NCBI RefSeq assembly: GCF_014203835.1
Contig: NZ_JACHJW010000001.1
Coordinates: 558,001-622,000, forward strand
Direction of reading: 5' to 3'
From: Micromonospora polyrhachis
GTDB taxonomy: Bacteria; Actinomycetota; Actinomycetes; Mycobacteriales; Micromonosporaceae
Length of the DNA stretch: 64,000 nt
Part shown: positions 12,008 through 19,924 of the stretch, piece by piece
Position numbering within the stretch: position 1 is the first letter of the stretch
How the letters are laid out: every line of letters begins with the position of its first letter
Position numbers and translations under genes: made by a program
Notes under the pieces: generated by a model
What the model saw: the letters and a program-made list of their open reading frames with translations, nothing else
Database searches by the model: none
Told to the model about the DNA's origin: nothing

Positions 12008-12075
12008 CCGTTCCCGTTCCTCTCCTACTCCACCGAGCCTCCCCGGACCCCGGTCACTGTGGACCTGTGATCTGT

Positions 12076-12110
12076 GACCGGCGACCGGCGACCGGCGACC
12101 GGCGACCGGC
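12076..12110. repeat. Five tandem GACCGGC heptamers
   Basis: Five perfect copies of the 7-bp unit run head to tail, 7 bp before the stop codon of the deacetylase remnant. The unit length is not a multiple of a codon if read as protein. A second, unrelated heptamer array is found at 48221-48248. Confidence 0.9.
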
Positions 12111-12117
12111 GTGAACT

Positions 12118-12258
12118 CTACTGTGGCGCGACCGCCGACGGGTGCTCCCGTCCCTGCCCCGGGTCGGCCTCCGCCAGAAGTTCGGAGACCGTCACGAACT
12201 CGAATCCCTGGGCCCGCAGGCCATGGATCATCTGAGCCAGGCCATCGATGGCAACCGG
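12118..12258 (-). pseudogene. 3' remnant of a polysaccharide deacetylase gene
   Basis: Read on the minus strand, this stretch encodes IDGLAQMIHGLRAQGFEFVT followed by VSELLAEADPG and a TAG stop. That is the usual C-terminal end of NodB-type polysaccharide (chitooligosaccharide) deacetylases. Upstream of residue -46 the frame meets a TGA, and no deacetylase core (no metal-binding DxD or HxxxH) is found, so only the tail survives. It lies at the edge of the polysaccharide locus, which suggests a lost member of that locus or an earlier rearrangement. Identification is from pattern recognition of the tail only. Confidence 0.65.
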
Positions 12259-12481
12259 TCACCCGGGTACGGGACGGAAAACGGCGTTGGCTTCGCCAGT
12301 GCCGGACGTTTTTCCCGAGCACATTTCATAGATATTCCGCCCAATCAAGCAGGTTAACCACCTGAATACCGCTGTGTCCCGAGTATGACCAACACGACCT
12401 AAAAACACTGTTGTCCCATCCTCAATCTGATACAACCCTTTTGGTCGTTTAGTTGGCTCTAGCTCGGAGGCCCCACACCCG

Positions 12482-13615
12482 ATGACCAGCCGGATCTACC
12501 TTTCGCCTCCCGACGTCGGCCCCCTGGAAGACGCATACGTCCGCGCCGCCCTCCGCTCCGGCTGGGTCGCCCCGGTCGGCCCGGAACTCGACGCGTTCGA
12601 GCGCGAGATCGCCGACCGGGTGGGCACCGGGTACGCCGTCGGGGTGAGTTCGGGCACCGCCGCCCTGCACCTGGCCCTACTGAGCCTGGGCGTCGGGCCC
12701 GGTCAGGTGGTGGTCGTACCGACCCTGACCTTCGTGGCCACCGCCAACGCGGTCGGCTATGCCGGTGCCCGGCCGGTGCTCGTCGACGTCGACCCGGCGA
12801 CCGGCAACATCGACGTCGGACTGCTGGCCGAGTTGTTGGGTCGGCTCCGCCGCGCCGGGGAGCACATCGGTGCGGTCATGCCGGTGGACATGTTCGGCAC
12901 CTGCGCGGACTACGCCGCCCTCCTGCCCATCTGCGAGGCCGCCGGCATTCCGGTGGTGGAGGACGCGGCCCAGGCGCTCGGGGCCACCTACCAGGGGCGG
13001 CCGGCCGCCTCGTTCGGCCGGATCGCGGCACTGTCCTTCAACGGAAACAAGATCATCACCACTTCCGGCGGCGGCATGCTGGTCTCCGACGACGCGGGGC
13101 TCATCGACCGCTGCCGGCACCTGGCGACGCAGGCCCGCGAGCCGGTGGCGCACTACGAACACACCGAGGTCGGCTACAACTACCGGCTCAGCAACGTACT
13201 CGCCGCCCTCGGCCGGGCGCAGTTGCGCCGGCTGGAGGAAATGCTCGCGCGTCGCCGGTTCCTGCGCGAGCACTACGCGAAACTCTTCGCCGCCCTACCG
13301 GGCGTGCGCCTGCTCGCCGACGGTGACCCCGGCTCGAACTGCTGGCTCACCTCGATCATCGTCGACCCGGAGCAGGCCGGCTGGCGGGCCGACGAACTCG
13401 GCGACCACCTCGGCCGGCACGACATCGAGACCCGGCCGATGTGGAAACCCATGCACCAGCAGCCGGTCTTCGCCGGCACCGAGTCCGTCCTCACCGGGGC
13501 GGCGGATCTGCTGTTCGCCAACGGGCTCCAACTGCCCAGCGGTTCGGCGTTGACCGAGACGCAGATCCAGCGGGTGCTCGACACCATCGACGAGTTCCTG
13601 GCGGCCTACCGGTGA
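12482..13615 (+). CDS. DegT/DnrJ/EryC1/StrS-family aminotransferase, PglE-like
   Basis: A 377-residue PLP-dependent sugar aminotransferase. It has the SSGTAALHLAL phosphate-binding segment, VEDAAQALGA with the PLP ring-contacting Asp, and the Schiff-base lysine at about K190 in SFNGNKIITTSGGG. The C-terminal MWKPMHQQPVF block is typical of enzymes that aminate 4-keto-6-deoxy sugars, such as PglE and its relatives. It would convert a nucleotide-linked 4-keto-6-deoxy sugar to the 4-amino sugar. The ATG has a CGGAGG site upstream. It heads an eight-gene operon and its stop overlaps the next start by 4 nt. Confidence 0.92.
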   Translation: MTSRIYLSPPDVGPLEDAYVRAALRSGWVAPVGPELDAFEREIADRVGTGYAVGVSSGTAALHLALLSLGVGPGQVVVVPTLTFVATANAVGYAGARPVLVDVDPATGNIDVGLLAELLGRLRRAGEHIGAVMPVDMFGTCADYAALLPICEAAGIPVVEDAAQALGATYQGRPAASFGRIAALSFNGNKIITTSGGGMLVSDDAGLIDRCRHLATQAREPVAHYEHTEVGYNYRLSNVLAALGRAQLRRLEEMLARRRFLREHYAKLFAALPGVRLLADGDPGSNCWLTSIIVDPEQAGWRADELGDHLGRHDIETRPMWKPMHQQPVFAGTESVLTGAADLLFANGLQLPSGSALTETQIQRVLDTIDEFLAAYR

Positions 13616-14328
13616 GGCCCGCACCCCGCCGGTACGACCGGACCAAACGCGCCCTGGACATCGCCGTCGCCGCCGTACTCCTGGTGCTGACCTCCCCCCT
13701 GATGGCTGCCGTGGCGGTGGCGATCGCGGCGACCGACGGTCGGCCCGTGCTCTTCCGCCAACACCGCCCCGGGCGGCACGGCCGACTCTTCGAACTGGTC
13801 AAGTTCCGCAGCATGCGACCGGTGGACGCGGCGACCGGGCGGGCCGACGACGGCGATCGACTCACCCGGCTGGGCACCTGGCTGCGCGCCACCAGCCTGG
13901 ACGAACTACCGACGCTGTGGAACGTGCTGCGCGGCGACATGAGCCTGGTCGGGCCCCGCCCGCTGCTGGTGCGTTACCTGGACCGCTACACCCCGACCCA
14001 GGCCCGGCGGCACGAGGTCCGCCCCGGCATCACCGGACTGGCGCAGGTACGCGGCCGCAACGCGCTGAACTGGGAGGACAAGTTCAATCACGACGTGTGG
14101 TACGTCGACCACCGCAGTCTCCGGCTGGACCTGCGGATCCTCGTCGCGACCGCCGGCATCGTGCTGCGCCGCGACGGCATCTCAGCACACGGCAGCCCGA
14201 CCGCGCACGAGTTTCTCGGCAGCCCCGAACTGACCGTCCGGATCGACGCCGGCACCGGCCGCGCGGCGGCCCGGATGACCAGGGGCGTCGGCGGCACGAC
14301 ACAACAGACAGGCAGGTCGATGACATGA
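13612..14328 (+). CDS. Membrane phosphoglycosyl transferase (bacterial sugar transferase), PglC-like
   Basis: A 238-residue initiating enzyme of the small phosphoglycosyl transferase type, which moves a sugar-1-phosphate from a nucleotide sugar to undecaprenyl phosphate. One re-entrant hydrophobic segment (ALDIAVAAVLLVLTSPLMAA) is followed by LFELVKFRSMR, the SLDELPTLWNVLRGDMSLVG block carrying the catalytic Asp-Glu, and RPGITGLAQVRGRN. It lacks the large N-terminal domain of WbaP/WcaJ types, matching PglC. The GTG start overlaps the upstream stop (GTGA). The last ~40 residues (after HEFLGSPEL) are an extra tail. Confidence 0.92.
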   Translation: MRPAPRRYDRTKRALDIAVAAVLLVLTSPLMAAVAVAIAATDGRPVLFRQHRPGRHGRLFELVKFRSMRPVDAATGRADDGDRLTRLGTWLRATSLDELPTLWNVLRGDMSLVGPRPLLVRYLDRYTPTQARRHEVRPGITGLAQVRGRNALNWEDKFNHDVWYVDHRSLRLDLRILVATAGIVLRRDGISAHGSPTAHEFLGSPELTVRIDAGTGRAAARMTRGVGGTTQQTGRSMT

Positions 14329-14972
14329 GTCTGGACATCGCGATCGTGGGCTGCGGCGGACACGGCCGGGAACTGTTCGAAATCATCCGGGCGATCAACG
14401 AGGCGACGCCGACCGGACCACGGTGGCGGGTGATGGGTTTCGTCGACGACCGCCCCTCCGAGGTCAATCTCAAGCGGGTGCAACGGCTGGACGCGTCGTA
14501 CCTCGGGCCGATCGACTGGCTGCGTGAAGCCTGGCCCAGCACGCACGTCGTGATCGGCCTGGGCGACCCACGGATACGCCGTACCGTCGCGCAGCGGGTA
14601 GAGGCGTACGGGCTGCCGGTGCCGAGCCTGGTGCACCCGGCCGCGACCCTGGCACCCGACCTCGTCTCCGGTGAGGGGCTGGTGGCCTTCGCGGGCGCCC
14701 GGGTGACCACCAACGTGGCCTTCGGCCGGCACGTCCACCTGAACCAGAACGCCACCGTCGCGCACGACTGTGTGCTGGCCGACCACATCTCGGTCAACCC
14801 GCTGGCCGCCGTCTCCGGTGACTGCCGGGTGGAGAGCGGGGTACTGATCGGCACCACCGCCGCGGTGTTGCAGGGGCTGCACATCGGCGCGGACGCGACG
14901 GTGGGTGCCGGTGCCTGCGTCGTCCGGGACGTGCCCGCCGCGACCGTGGTGAAGGGGGTGCCGGCCAAGTGA
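14325..14972 (+). CDS. Sugar O/N-acyltransferase of the PglD/NeuD family
   Basis: A 215-residue protein with a Rossmann-like N-terminal domain (IAIVGCGGHGRELFEII, binding the UDP-sugar in PglD) and a left-handed beta-helix of hexapeptide repeats from about residue 105 on (VHPAATLAPDL through GADATVGAGACVVRDVPA). The HLNQNATVAHDCVLAD stretch contains the catalytic histidine region. PglD acetylates the amino group made by PglE. With the two preceding genes this gives the order aminotransferase, phosphoglycosyl transferase, acyltransferase. The ATG overlaps the upstream stop (ATGA). Confidence 0.92.
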   Translation: MSLDIAIVGCGGHGRELFEIIRAINEATPTGPRWRVMGFVDDRPSEVNLKRVQRLDASYLGPIDWLREAWPSTHVVIGLGDPRIRRTVAQRVEAYGLPVPSLVHPAATLAPDLVSGEGLVAFAGARVTTNVAFGRHVHLNQNATVAHDCVLADHISVNPLAAVSGDCRVESGVLIGTTAAVLQGLHIGADATVGAGACVVRDVPAATVVKGVPAK

Positions 14973-16243
14973 CCGGTGACCGTACCGCCGGAGGTCACCG
15001 GAAACTCCGGGTAGCCGTACTGTTGAAGACCAACGACGGGGGTCGCTGGATCCTCCCCCAGGTCGCCGAGCTGCGGCGACGTGGCCACGAGGTCGTCGTG
15101 GTCCTCCCCTCCGGGACGGGTCGGCTGACCGCCGAACTCACCGCCCGGGGTGTGCCGGTGCGTAACTCCCCCTTCGACTTCCGGCTCCGACCGACCCTCG
15201 GCACGCTGCGCGGGCTGTGGCGGCTACGCAGGCTCATCCGTGCGCTTCGGCCGGATGTCCTGAACTACCACCTGTACGCCTCGGCGCTCGCCGCCCGACT
15301 CAGCACGGTGGGCCTCGCGGTACGCCGCGCGCACATGGTCGCCGGGCCGCTCTACCTCGAATCCCCGGTGATCCGTCCGGTCGAGCGTCGACTGTGGCGG
15401 CTGGACCATGTGACCATCTGCGGCACCGACTACACGGCCCGGCTCTACGGCGAACTCGGCTGTCCGCCGGACCGCCGGCCGGTGGCCACCTGCGGGGTCG
15501 ACACCGACCACTTCGATCCGGTCCCGCCGAGCGGTACCGCCACCAGGCCGGTCCCGCCGAACGGTCCGCTCCCGCCCAGCGTTCCCCGACCTCGCGCGAC
15601 CGACCTACGGGCCAAGGCACGCGCCGAACTCGGCATCGCGCAGGACGCCTTCGTGGCCATCATGGTGGCGTACGTCTATCCACCGAAACGCCTGGCCTAC
15701 CAGGGCCGGGGCATCAAGGGCCACGACGTGCTGTTGACCGCCTGGCGCTCCTTCCAGGCCCGCACCCCCCGGGCGCACCTGCTCCTGGTCGGCGGCGGCT
15801 GGACCGAGAACGGGGAGACCCACCGGCAGGAACTGATCGACCGGTTCGGCGTACGCGACGACCCGAGTGTCACCTGGGTCGAGTCGGTACCCGACGTCCG
15901 GCCCTGCTACCAGGCCGCCGACGTGAGCATCAGCCCGTCCCTGTCGGAGGGGCACGGCGCCTCCGTCGAGGCGGGCTCGATGGGCGTCCCGAGCATCGTC
16001 AGCGACGCCGGTGGGCTGCCCGAGACCGTCGACGGCGCCTGCGGCTGGGTGGTTCCCCGGGGCGACGCGACCGCGCTGGCGGAAGCCCTGACCTCGGCCT
16101 ACCGGGAGTTCGAGGGCGGGAAGCTGGCGAACCGGGGTGACCTCGCGCGGCAGCGCGTCGTCCGGCTCTTCGACAACCGGGTGGCCGCCCAGCGGGTCGC
16201 CGACGTCATCGAGCAGATCGCGGACGGGGTACGCCGGCAATGA
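14969..16243 (+). CDS. Glycosyltransferase family 4-type protein
   Basis: A 424-residue cytoplasmic GT-B glycosyltransferase. The N-terminal domain begins KLRVAVLLKTNDGGRWILPQ, and the C-terminal nucleotide-sugar domain shows VAYVYPPKRLAYQGRGIKGH and the E-x7-E-like segment SPSLSEGHGASVEAGSMGVP. It probably adds the second or a later sugar to the lipid-linked unit. There is a proline-rich insert around residues 185-205 (VPPSGTATRPVPPNGPLPPS) between the two domains. The GTG start overlaps the upstream stop by 4 nt. Confidence 0.88.
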   Translation: MTGDRTAGGHRKLRVAVLLKTNDGGRWILPQVAELRRRGHEVVVVLPSGTGRLTAELTARGVPVRNSPFDFRLRPTLGTLRGLWRLRRLIRALRPDVLNYHLYASALAARLSTVGLAVRRAHMVAGPLYLESPVIRPVERRLWRLDHVTICGTDYTARLYGELGCPPDRRPVATCGVDTDHFDPVPPSGTATRPVPPNGPLPPSVPRPRATDLRAKARAELGIAQDAFVAIMVAYVYPPKRLAYQGRGIKGHDVLLTAWRSFQARTPRAHLLLVGGGWTENGETHRQELIDRFGVRDDPSVTWVESVPDVRPCYQAADVSISPSLSEGHGASVEAGSMGVPSIVSDAGGLPETVDGACGWVVPRGDATALAEALTSAYREFEGGKLANRGDLARQRVVRLFDNRVAAQRVADVIEQIADGVRRQ

Positions 16244-17445
16244 GGGTGGTAGTGACGGCCGAGACCCGGTTCGTCCAGACCCCCGATGGCACCGTGTGGA
16301 CCTCGACCGCACCGAGTTACCGGTTCTGGACCCGCTACCTGTCGGTCTTCGACACCGTCCGGGTGGTCGCCCGGGTACAGGCGGTCGCCGCCGTACCGGA
16401 GGGGGCCCACCAGGTCGACGGACCGGGGGTCGAGGTGTGGCCGGTGCCGTACTACCTGGGGCCCCGGCAGTACCTGTTGCGCCGGGCCGCCGTCGGCCGA
16501 GCCGTGACCGCCTCGGCCGACCCCGGGGACGCCGTCATCCTGCGGGTGCCCTCGGCCATCGGTTCACTGCTGGCCCAGACCCGGGACCGGCTGCACCTGC
16601 CGTACGCCCTGGAGGTGGTCGGCGACCCGTACGACGTGTTCGCCCCCGGCGTCGTACAGCACCCGCTGCGCCCCATGCTGCGGCACTGGTTCGCGACGAA
16701 GCTGCGCCGGCAGTGCCGCTCCGCGAGCGCCGTCGCCTACGTGACAGAGCGGTCGTTACAGGCCCGCTACCCGGCTACCCGAGTGGCACCGACCACCGCC
16801 TGCTCCAGCGTCGACCTGCCAGCGGAGGCGTTCCTGCCGCAGGCACGGTCCCCCGAACGGTGCACCCAGACCAACACCGTGATCTCGGTCGGTTCGCTGG
16901 ACCAGCTCTACAAGGGCGTCGACACGCTGATCGAAGCGCTCGCCTGGCTGATCGCGGCCGGGCTGCCGGTGCGGCTGGTGCACGTCGGCGACGGGCGGTT
17001 TCGCCACCAACTCGAACAGCTCGCCGTCCGGCTGGGCATGGCCGACCGAGTCGAGTTCACCGGCGCGCTGCCCGCCGGAGAGGCGATACGCCGGCAACTG
17101 GACGCCGCCGACCTGTTCGTCATGCCATCACGTACCGAAGGGCTGCCCCGCGCCCTCATCGAGGCCATGGCCCGCGCCCTGCCCGCCATCGGCACCACCG
17201 CCGGCGGCATCCCCGAACTCCTCCCCGCCACCGACCTCGTCCCCCCCGACGATCCCGCCACCCTCGCCGTCGCCATCTACAACATGCTCACCAACCCCCA
17301 CCGCATGGCCAGCGCCTCCATCCGGAACCTCTACCGCGCCCACGACTTCTCCGCCGACACCCTCACCCCTCGCCGAAACGCCTACTACCACGCCGTACGC
17401 GACGCCACGGAACGTCGGATGTCAGTGAGGAGTCAGGTTTGTTGA
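16240..17445 (+). CDS. Glycosyltransferase family 4-type protein
   Basis: A 401-residue GT-B glycosyltransferase. It begins MRVVVTAETRFVQTPDGTVW, a start seen in GT4 enzymes of exopolysaccharide clusters. The C-terminal half carries VISVGSLDQLYKGVDTLIEA, FTGALPAGEAI and the donor-binding FVMPSRTEGLPRALIEAMA with the conserved glutamates. No membrane segment is evident. The ATG overlaps the upstream stop (ATGA). Codon third positions are almost all C between about 17160 and 17410, a local compositional run. Confidence 0.9.
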   Translation: MRVVVTAETRFVQTPDGTVWTSTAPSYRFWTRYLSVFDTVRVVARVQAVAAVPEGAHQVDGPGVEVWPVPYYLGPRQYLLRRAAVGRAVTASADPGDAVILRVPSAIGSLLAQTRDRLHLPYALEVVGDPYDVFAPGVVQHPLRPMLRHWFATKLRRQCRSASAVAYVTERSLQARYPATRVAPTTACSSVDLPAEAFLPQARSPERCTQTNTVISVGSLDQLYKGVDTLIEALAWLIAAGLPVRLVHVGDGRFRHQLEQLAVRLGMADRVEFTGALPAGEAIRRQLDAADLFVMPSRTEGLPRALIEAMARALPAIGTTAGGIPELLPATDLVPPDDPATLAVAIYNMLTNPHRMASASIRNLYRAHDFSADTLTPRRNAYYHAVRDATERRMSVRSQVC

Positions 17446-18608
17446 GTTCGGTTCAGCGCAGGAGCACCATCGCGGCACCCCCGTCCCCACCGGCCCACCC
17501 ACATCCCGTCCGGGTCGCCCACGTCATCGGCAGCCTGGACCGGGGCGGAGCCGAGACCGTCTCCCTGGACATCTGTCGGGCGGTGCCGGCGACCGAGGTG
17601 GAGCAGACCTTCATCACGCTGGCCGGTCGGGAAGGGAGCCTGGCCGGGGAGTTCCGCGCCACCGGGGCGCTGATCCAGCAGTGTCCGCTGCGCCCGGTCA
17701 GTTCGTTCCCCGTCCGGCTGCTACGCCTGTTCCAGTCGCTACGGCCCGATGTCGTGGTCTCCCACATCAGCCTGGCCAGCGCGGTGGTGCTGCTGGCCGC
17801 TCGGATCGCCAAGATCCCGGTCCGGGTGGCCCGGCTGCAGAGCGCGGAAGATGGGCGGCGGACCACCCCGGCCCGGCGAGCCCGCCGTTGGCTGCTGCGT
17901 CACCTGCTCCGCCACACCGCGACCGACGTACTGGGGGTAACCGGGGCGGCACTCAACTTCGCCAGACCGCCGGCCGGGGACACCCGATACCGGGTGCTCT
18001 ACAACAGTGTGGCCACCGCCCGGGTGGCGGGCTGGGACCGACCGACCGCGCGCCGACACTGGAAGATCCCGGAGGACGCCCACGTCATAGTGCACATCGG
18101 GCGGGCCGCGCCGGAAAAGAACCGGCCGTTCCTGATCGACGTGCACGCCGCGGTGCGGGAACTCTGGCCGGACACCGTGCTGCTCTCCGTCGGCCCCGGC
18201 GGGACCGACGACCTCACCTCGGCCCGGCCGGAGATCGTGGACGATCCGCTGGTGCTGCTCGCCGGCGAGGCCGAGGAGATCGCCTCGGTGCTGGCCGCCG
18301 CCGACGTGCTGCTGCTGCCCTCCCGATGGGAGGGGCTACCCGGGGTGATCCTGGAGGCCCTCGCCGCCGGGGTTCCGGTCGTCGCCACGGATCTGCCCTG
18401 TCTGCGGGAACTCTCCACCCAGGTACGCGGAATCACCCTGCTGCCGTTGGCCGAGGGCCCGCTGCGCTGGGCCGACGCCACGATGTGCCAGGCCCAGACG
18501 AGTTCCCTCCGGCGGCAGGAGATCCGGCAGAGCCTGCGCTCCTCCCCGTTCCTCCTCGACCACGCGGTACGGCAGTGGCGGACCCTGTGGCAGGCTGGTC
18601 AGCGGTGA
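17439..18608 (+). CDS. Glycosyltransferase family 4-type protein
   Basis: A glycosyltransferase of about 389 residues. After a short Ser/Pro-rich leader it reads VRVAHVIGSLDRGGAETVSL, the canonical GT4 beginning, and later HIGRAAPEKNRPFLIDVHA and LLLPSRWEGLPGVILEALAA. The start is one of two adjacent TTG codons (17439 or 17442) preceded by GAGGAG; 17442 would give a 4-nt overlap like the rest of the operon. The open frame extends far upstream but lies inside the previous gene and is not used. Confidence 0.9.
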   Translation: MLSSVQRRSTIAAPPSPPAHPHPVRVAHVIGSLDRGGAETVSLDICRAVPATEVEQTFITLAGREGSLAGEFRATGALIQQCPLRPVSSFPVRLLRLFQSLRPDVVVSHISLASAVVLLAARIAKIPVRVARLQSAEDGRRTTPARRARRWLLRHLLRHTATDVLGVTGAALNFARPPAGDTRYRVLYNSVATARVAGWDRPTARRHWKIPEDAHVIVHIGRAAPEKNRPFLIDVHAAVRELWPDTVLLSVGPGGTDDLTSARPEIVDDPLVLLAGEAEEIASVLAAADVLLLPSRWEGLPGVILEALAAGVPVVATDLPCLRELSTQVRGITLLPLAEGPLRWADATMCQAQTSSLRRQEIRQSLRSSPFLLDHAVRQWRTLWQAGQR

Positions 18609-19924
18609 CCTCGGGCCGGCGCTCCGCCCTGGCCTTCCTGACTGGAAACAGCCTCGCCCAGGCCGCCAGCTACGCGTCGAGCGCAATGCTGTCCACCACA
18701 CTGCTCGGCCCACACGGCCGGGGACTGATGGTGCTGGGGGTCTCCATCGCCAGCGTCACCCCGCTACTGGCCGGCATGGGCACCGGCTCCGAACTGCGCG
18801 CACGACTACCCAACGTGGGGAACGGGGCGGCTCGGCAACGGCTGCTCTCGTCGTACACCTGGTGGTCGGTGCTGGCGGTGGGCGGGGCCGGCGGCCTGGC
18901 GGTGCTGGTCACCGCCGGTTCGGCACCCCTGATCGACCCGGGGCTCGCCGACCCTGCCTTCCTGCTCGCCGTGCTGGTGGTGGCGGCGGGCTACACCGCC
19001 CTGACGCAGTTCCCCGACGCCTGGTACGCCGCCGGACTCTTCCGGACCGGTAGCGCGTGGGCGGCGGCGGTCGCGTCCGGGGGGCTGCTCGGCATGCTCG
19101 TCGGGGCGCTGCTGGAGCGCACCGCCTGGATGCTGCTGCTGGCTCAGGGCACCGGGATGGTGGCGGTCGCCGTCCTCCAGGCGACCCGGCTGCGCGCCGC
19201 CGGTCTCCTGCCGGTACGTGGCCCCGGCCGGTGGGAGTTGTCCCAGCTGCTCCGGGCCGGCATTCGGGCACTCGGCCTCACCGTGGGGCTGGCCCTGACC
19301 CTGCGGGCCGACCGCTACCTGCTCGGTGCGGTGGCCGGTGCAGCGGCCGTCGGCGTCTACTCACTGGCCGCCACGCTGAGCGAGGCGCCCCGCGTGATCC
19401 CCACCGCACTGGGCCAACTCGTCAACCGGGACGTCGCCCTGGGCGCGGATCTCGCCCGGGTCCAACACTCCCGGCGGTTGGCGCTCCTGGCGTCGACCGC
19501 GATGAGTCTGTTGGTGGCGGCAGGCGGTTGGTGGCTGATCGTGCCCGTCTTCGGTGCCGAGTTCGCCGAGGCGCGGCCGCTGCTGCTGGTACTGCTGGTG
19601 GCCGAGATCGTCTTCGCGCCGTACGCGGTGGCGAGCCGAGGTCTGCTGGGTGGGGGCTGGATGGGCACGGCCGGCACGCTCGGCCTGCTGGGTAGCGTCG
19701 CCGCCACCACGATCTACGGGCTGGCCATCCCGGTCTGGGGCACGTACGGGGCGGCCCTGGCCTCGGTGACGGTCTACGGCGGACTGTCCTGGGCCTCGTG
19801 GGCGTTGCTCCGACACCGTCTGGATCGTTCCCCCATCCGGACCCCGAACACGGCGGGTGTGCTGGTAGCCCCTACCGGGACCGACGGCCGCCAGCCCGGA
19901 GGACGGCACCGATGGAGCACCTGA
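18605..19924 (+). CDS. Wzx-like lipid-linked oligosaccharide flippase
   Basis: A 439-residue integral membrane protein with about twelve hydrophobic helices, beginning AFLTGNSLAQAASYASSAML, which fits the MOP/PST superfamily of polysaccharide exporters. In such clusters it would move the undecaprenyl-linked repeat unit to the outer face of the membrane. Charged residues typical of Wzx pores are seen in TLRADRYLLGAVAG. The C-terminal 30 residues are hydrophilic. The GTG start overlaps the upstream stop by 4 nt, and the gene itself overlaps the next start by 13 nt. Confidence 0.85.
   Translation: MTSGRRSALAFLTGNSLAQAASYASSAMLSTTLLGPHGRGLMVLGVSIASVTPLLAGMGTGSELRARLPNVGNGAARQRLLSSYTWWSVLAVGGAGGLAVLVTAGSAPLIDPGLADPAFLLAVLVVAAGYTALTQFPDAWYAAGLFRTGSAWAAAVASGGLLGMLVGALLERTAWMLLLAQGTGMVAVAVLQATRLRAAGLLPVRGPGRWELSQLLRAGIRALGLTVGLALTLRADRYLLGAVAGAAAVGVYSLAATLSEAPRVIPTALGQLVNRDVALGADLARVQHSRRLALLASTAMSLLVAAGGWWLIVPVFGAEFAEARPLLLVLLVAEIVFAPYAVASRGLLGGGWMGTAGTLGLLGSVAATTIYGLAIPVWGTYGAALASVTVYGGLSWASWALLRHRLDRSPIRTPNTAGVLVAPTGTDGRQPGGRHRWST

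Larger units (their letters stand above)
12008..12481. other. Intergenic scar and promoter region upstream of the polysaccharide operon
   Basis: The left part holds a heptamer array and a deacetylase gene remnant (listed separately). From about 12300 the base composition becomes distinctly AT-richer than the surroundings, with a GGTTAACC palindrome at 12352-12359 flanked by CAGGT/ACCTG, and runs such as CCTAAAAACACTG and CCCTTTTGGTCG. This part probably carries the promoter and control sites for the 12482 operon. The start is preceded by a CGGAGG ribosome binding site. Confidence 0.55.

Noticed and set aside
12111-12365. 84-codon plus-strand frame
   Set aside because: It lies opposite the deacetylase remnant and has no ribosome binding site or family resemblance.
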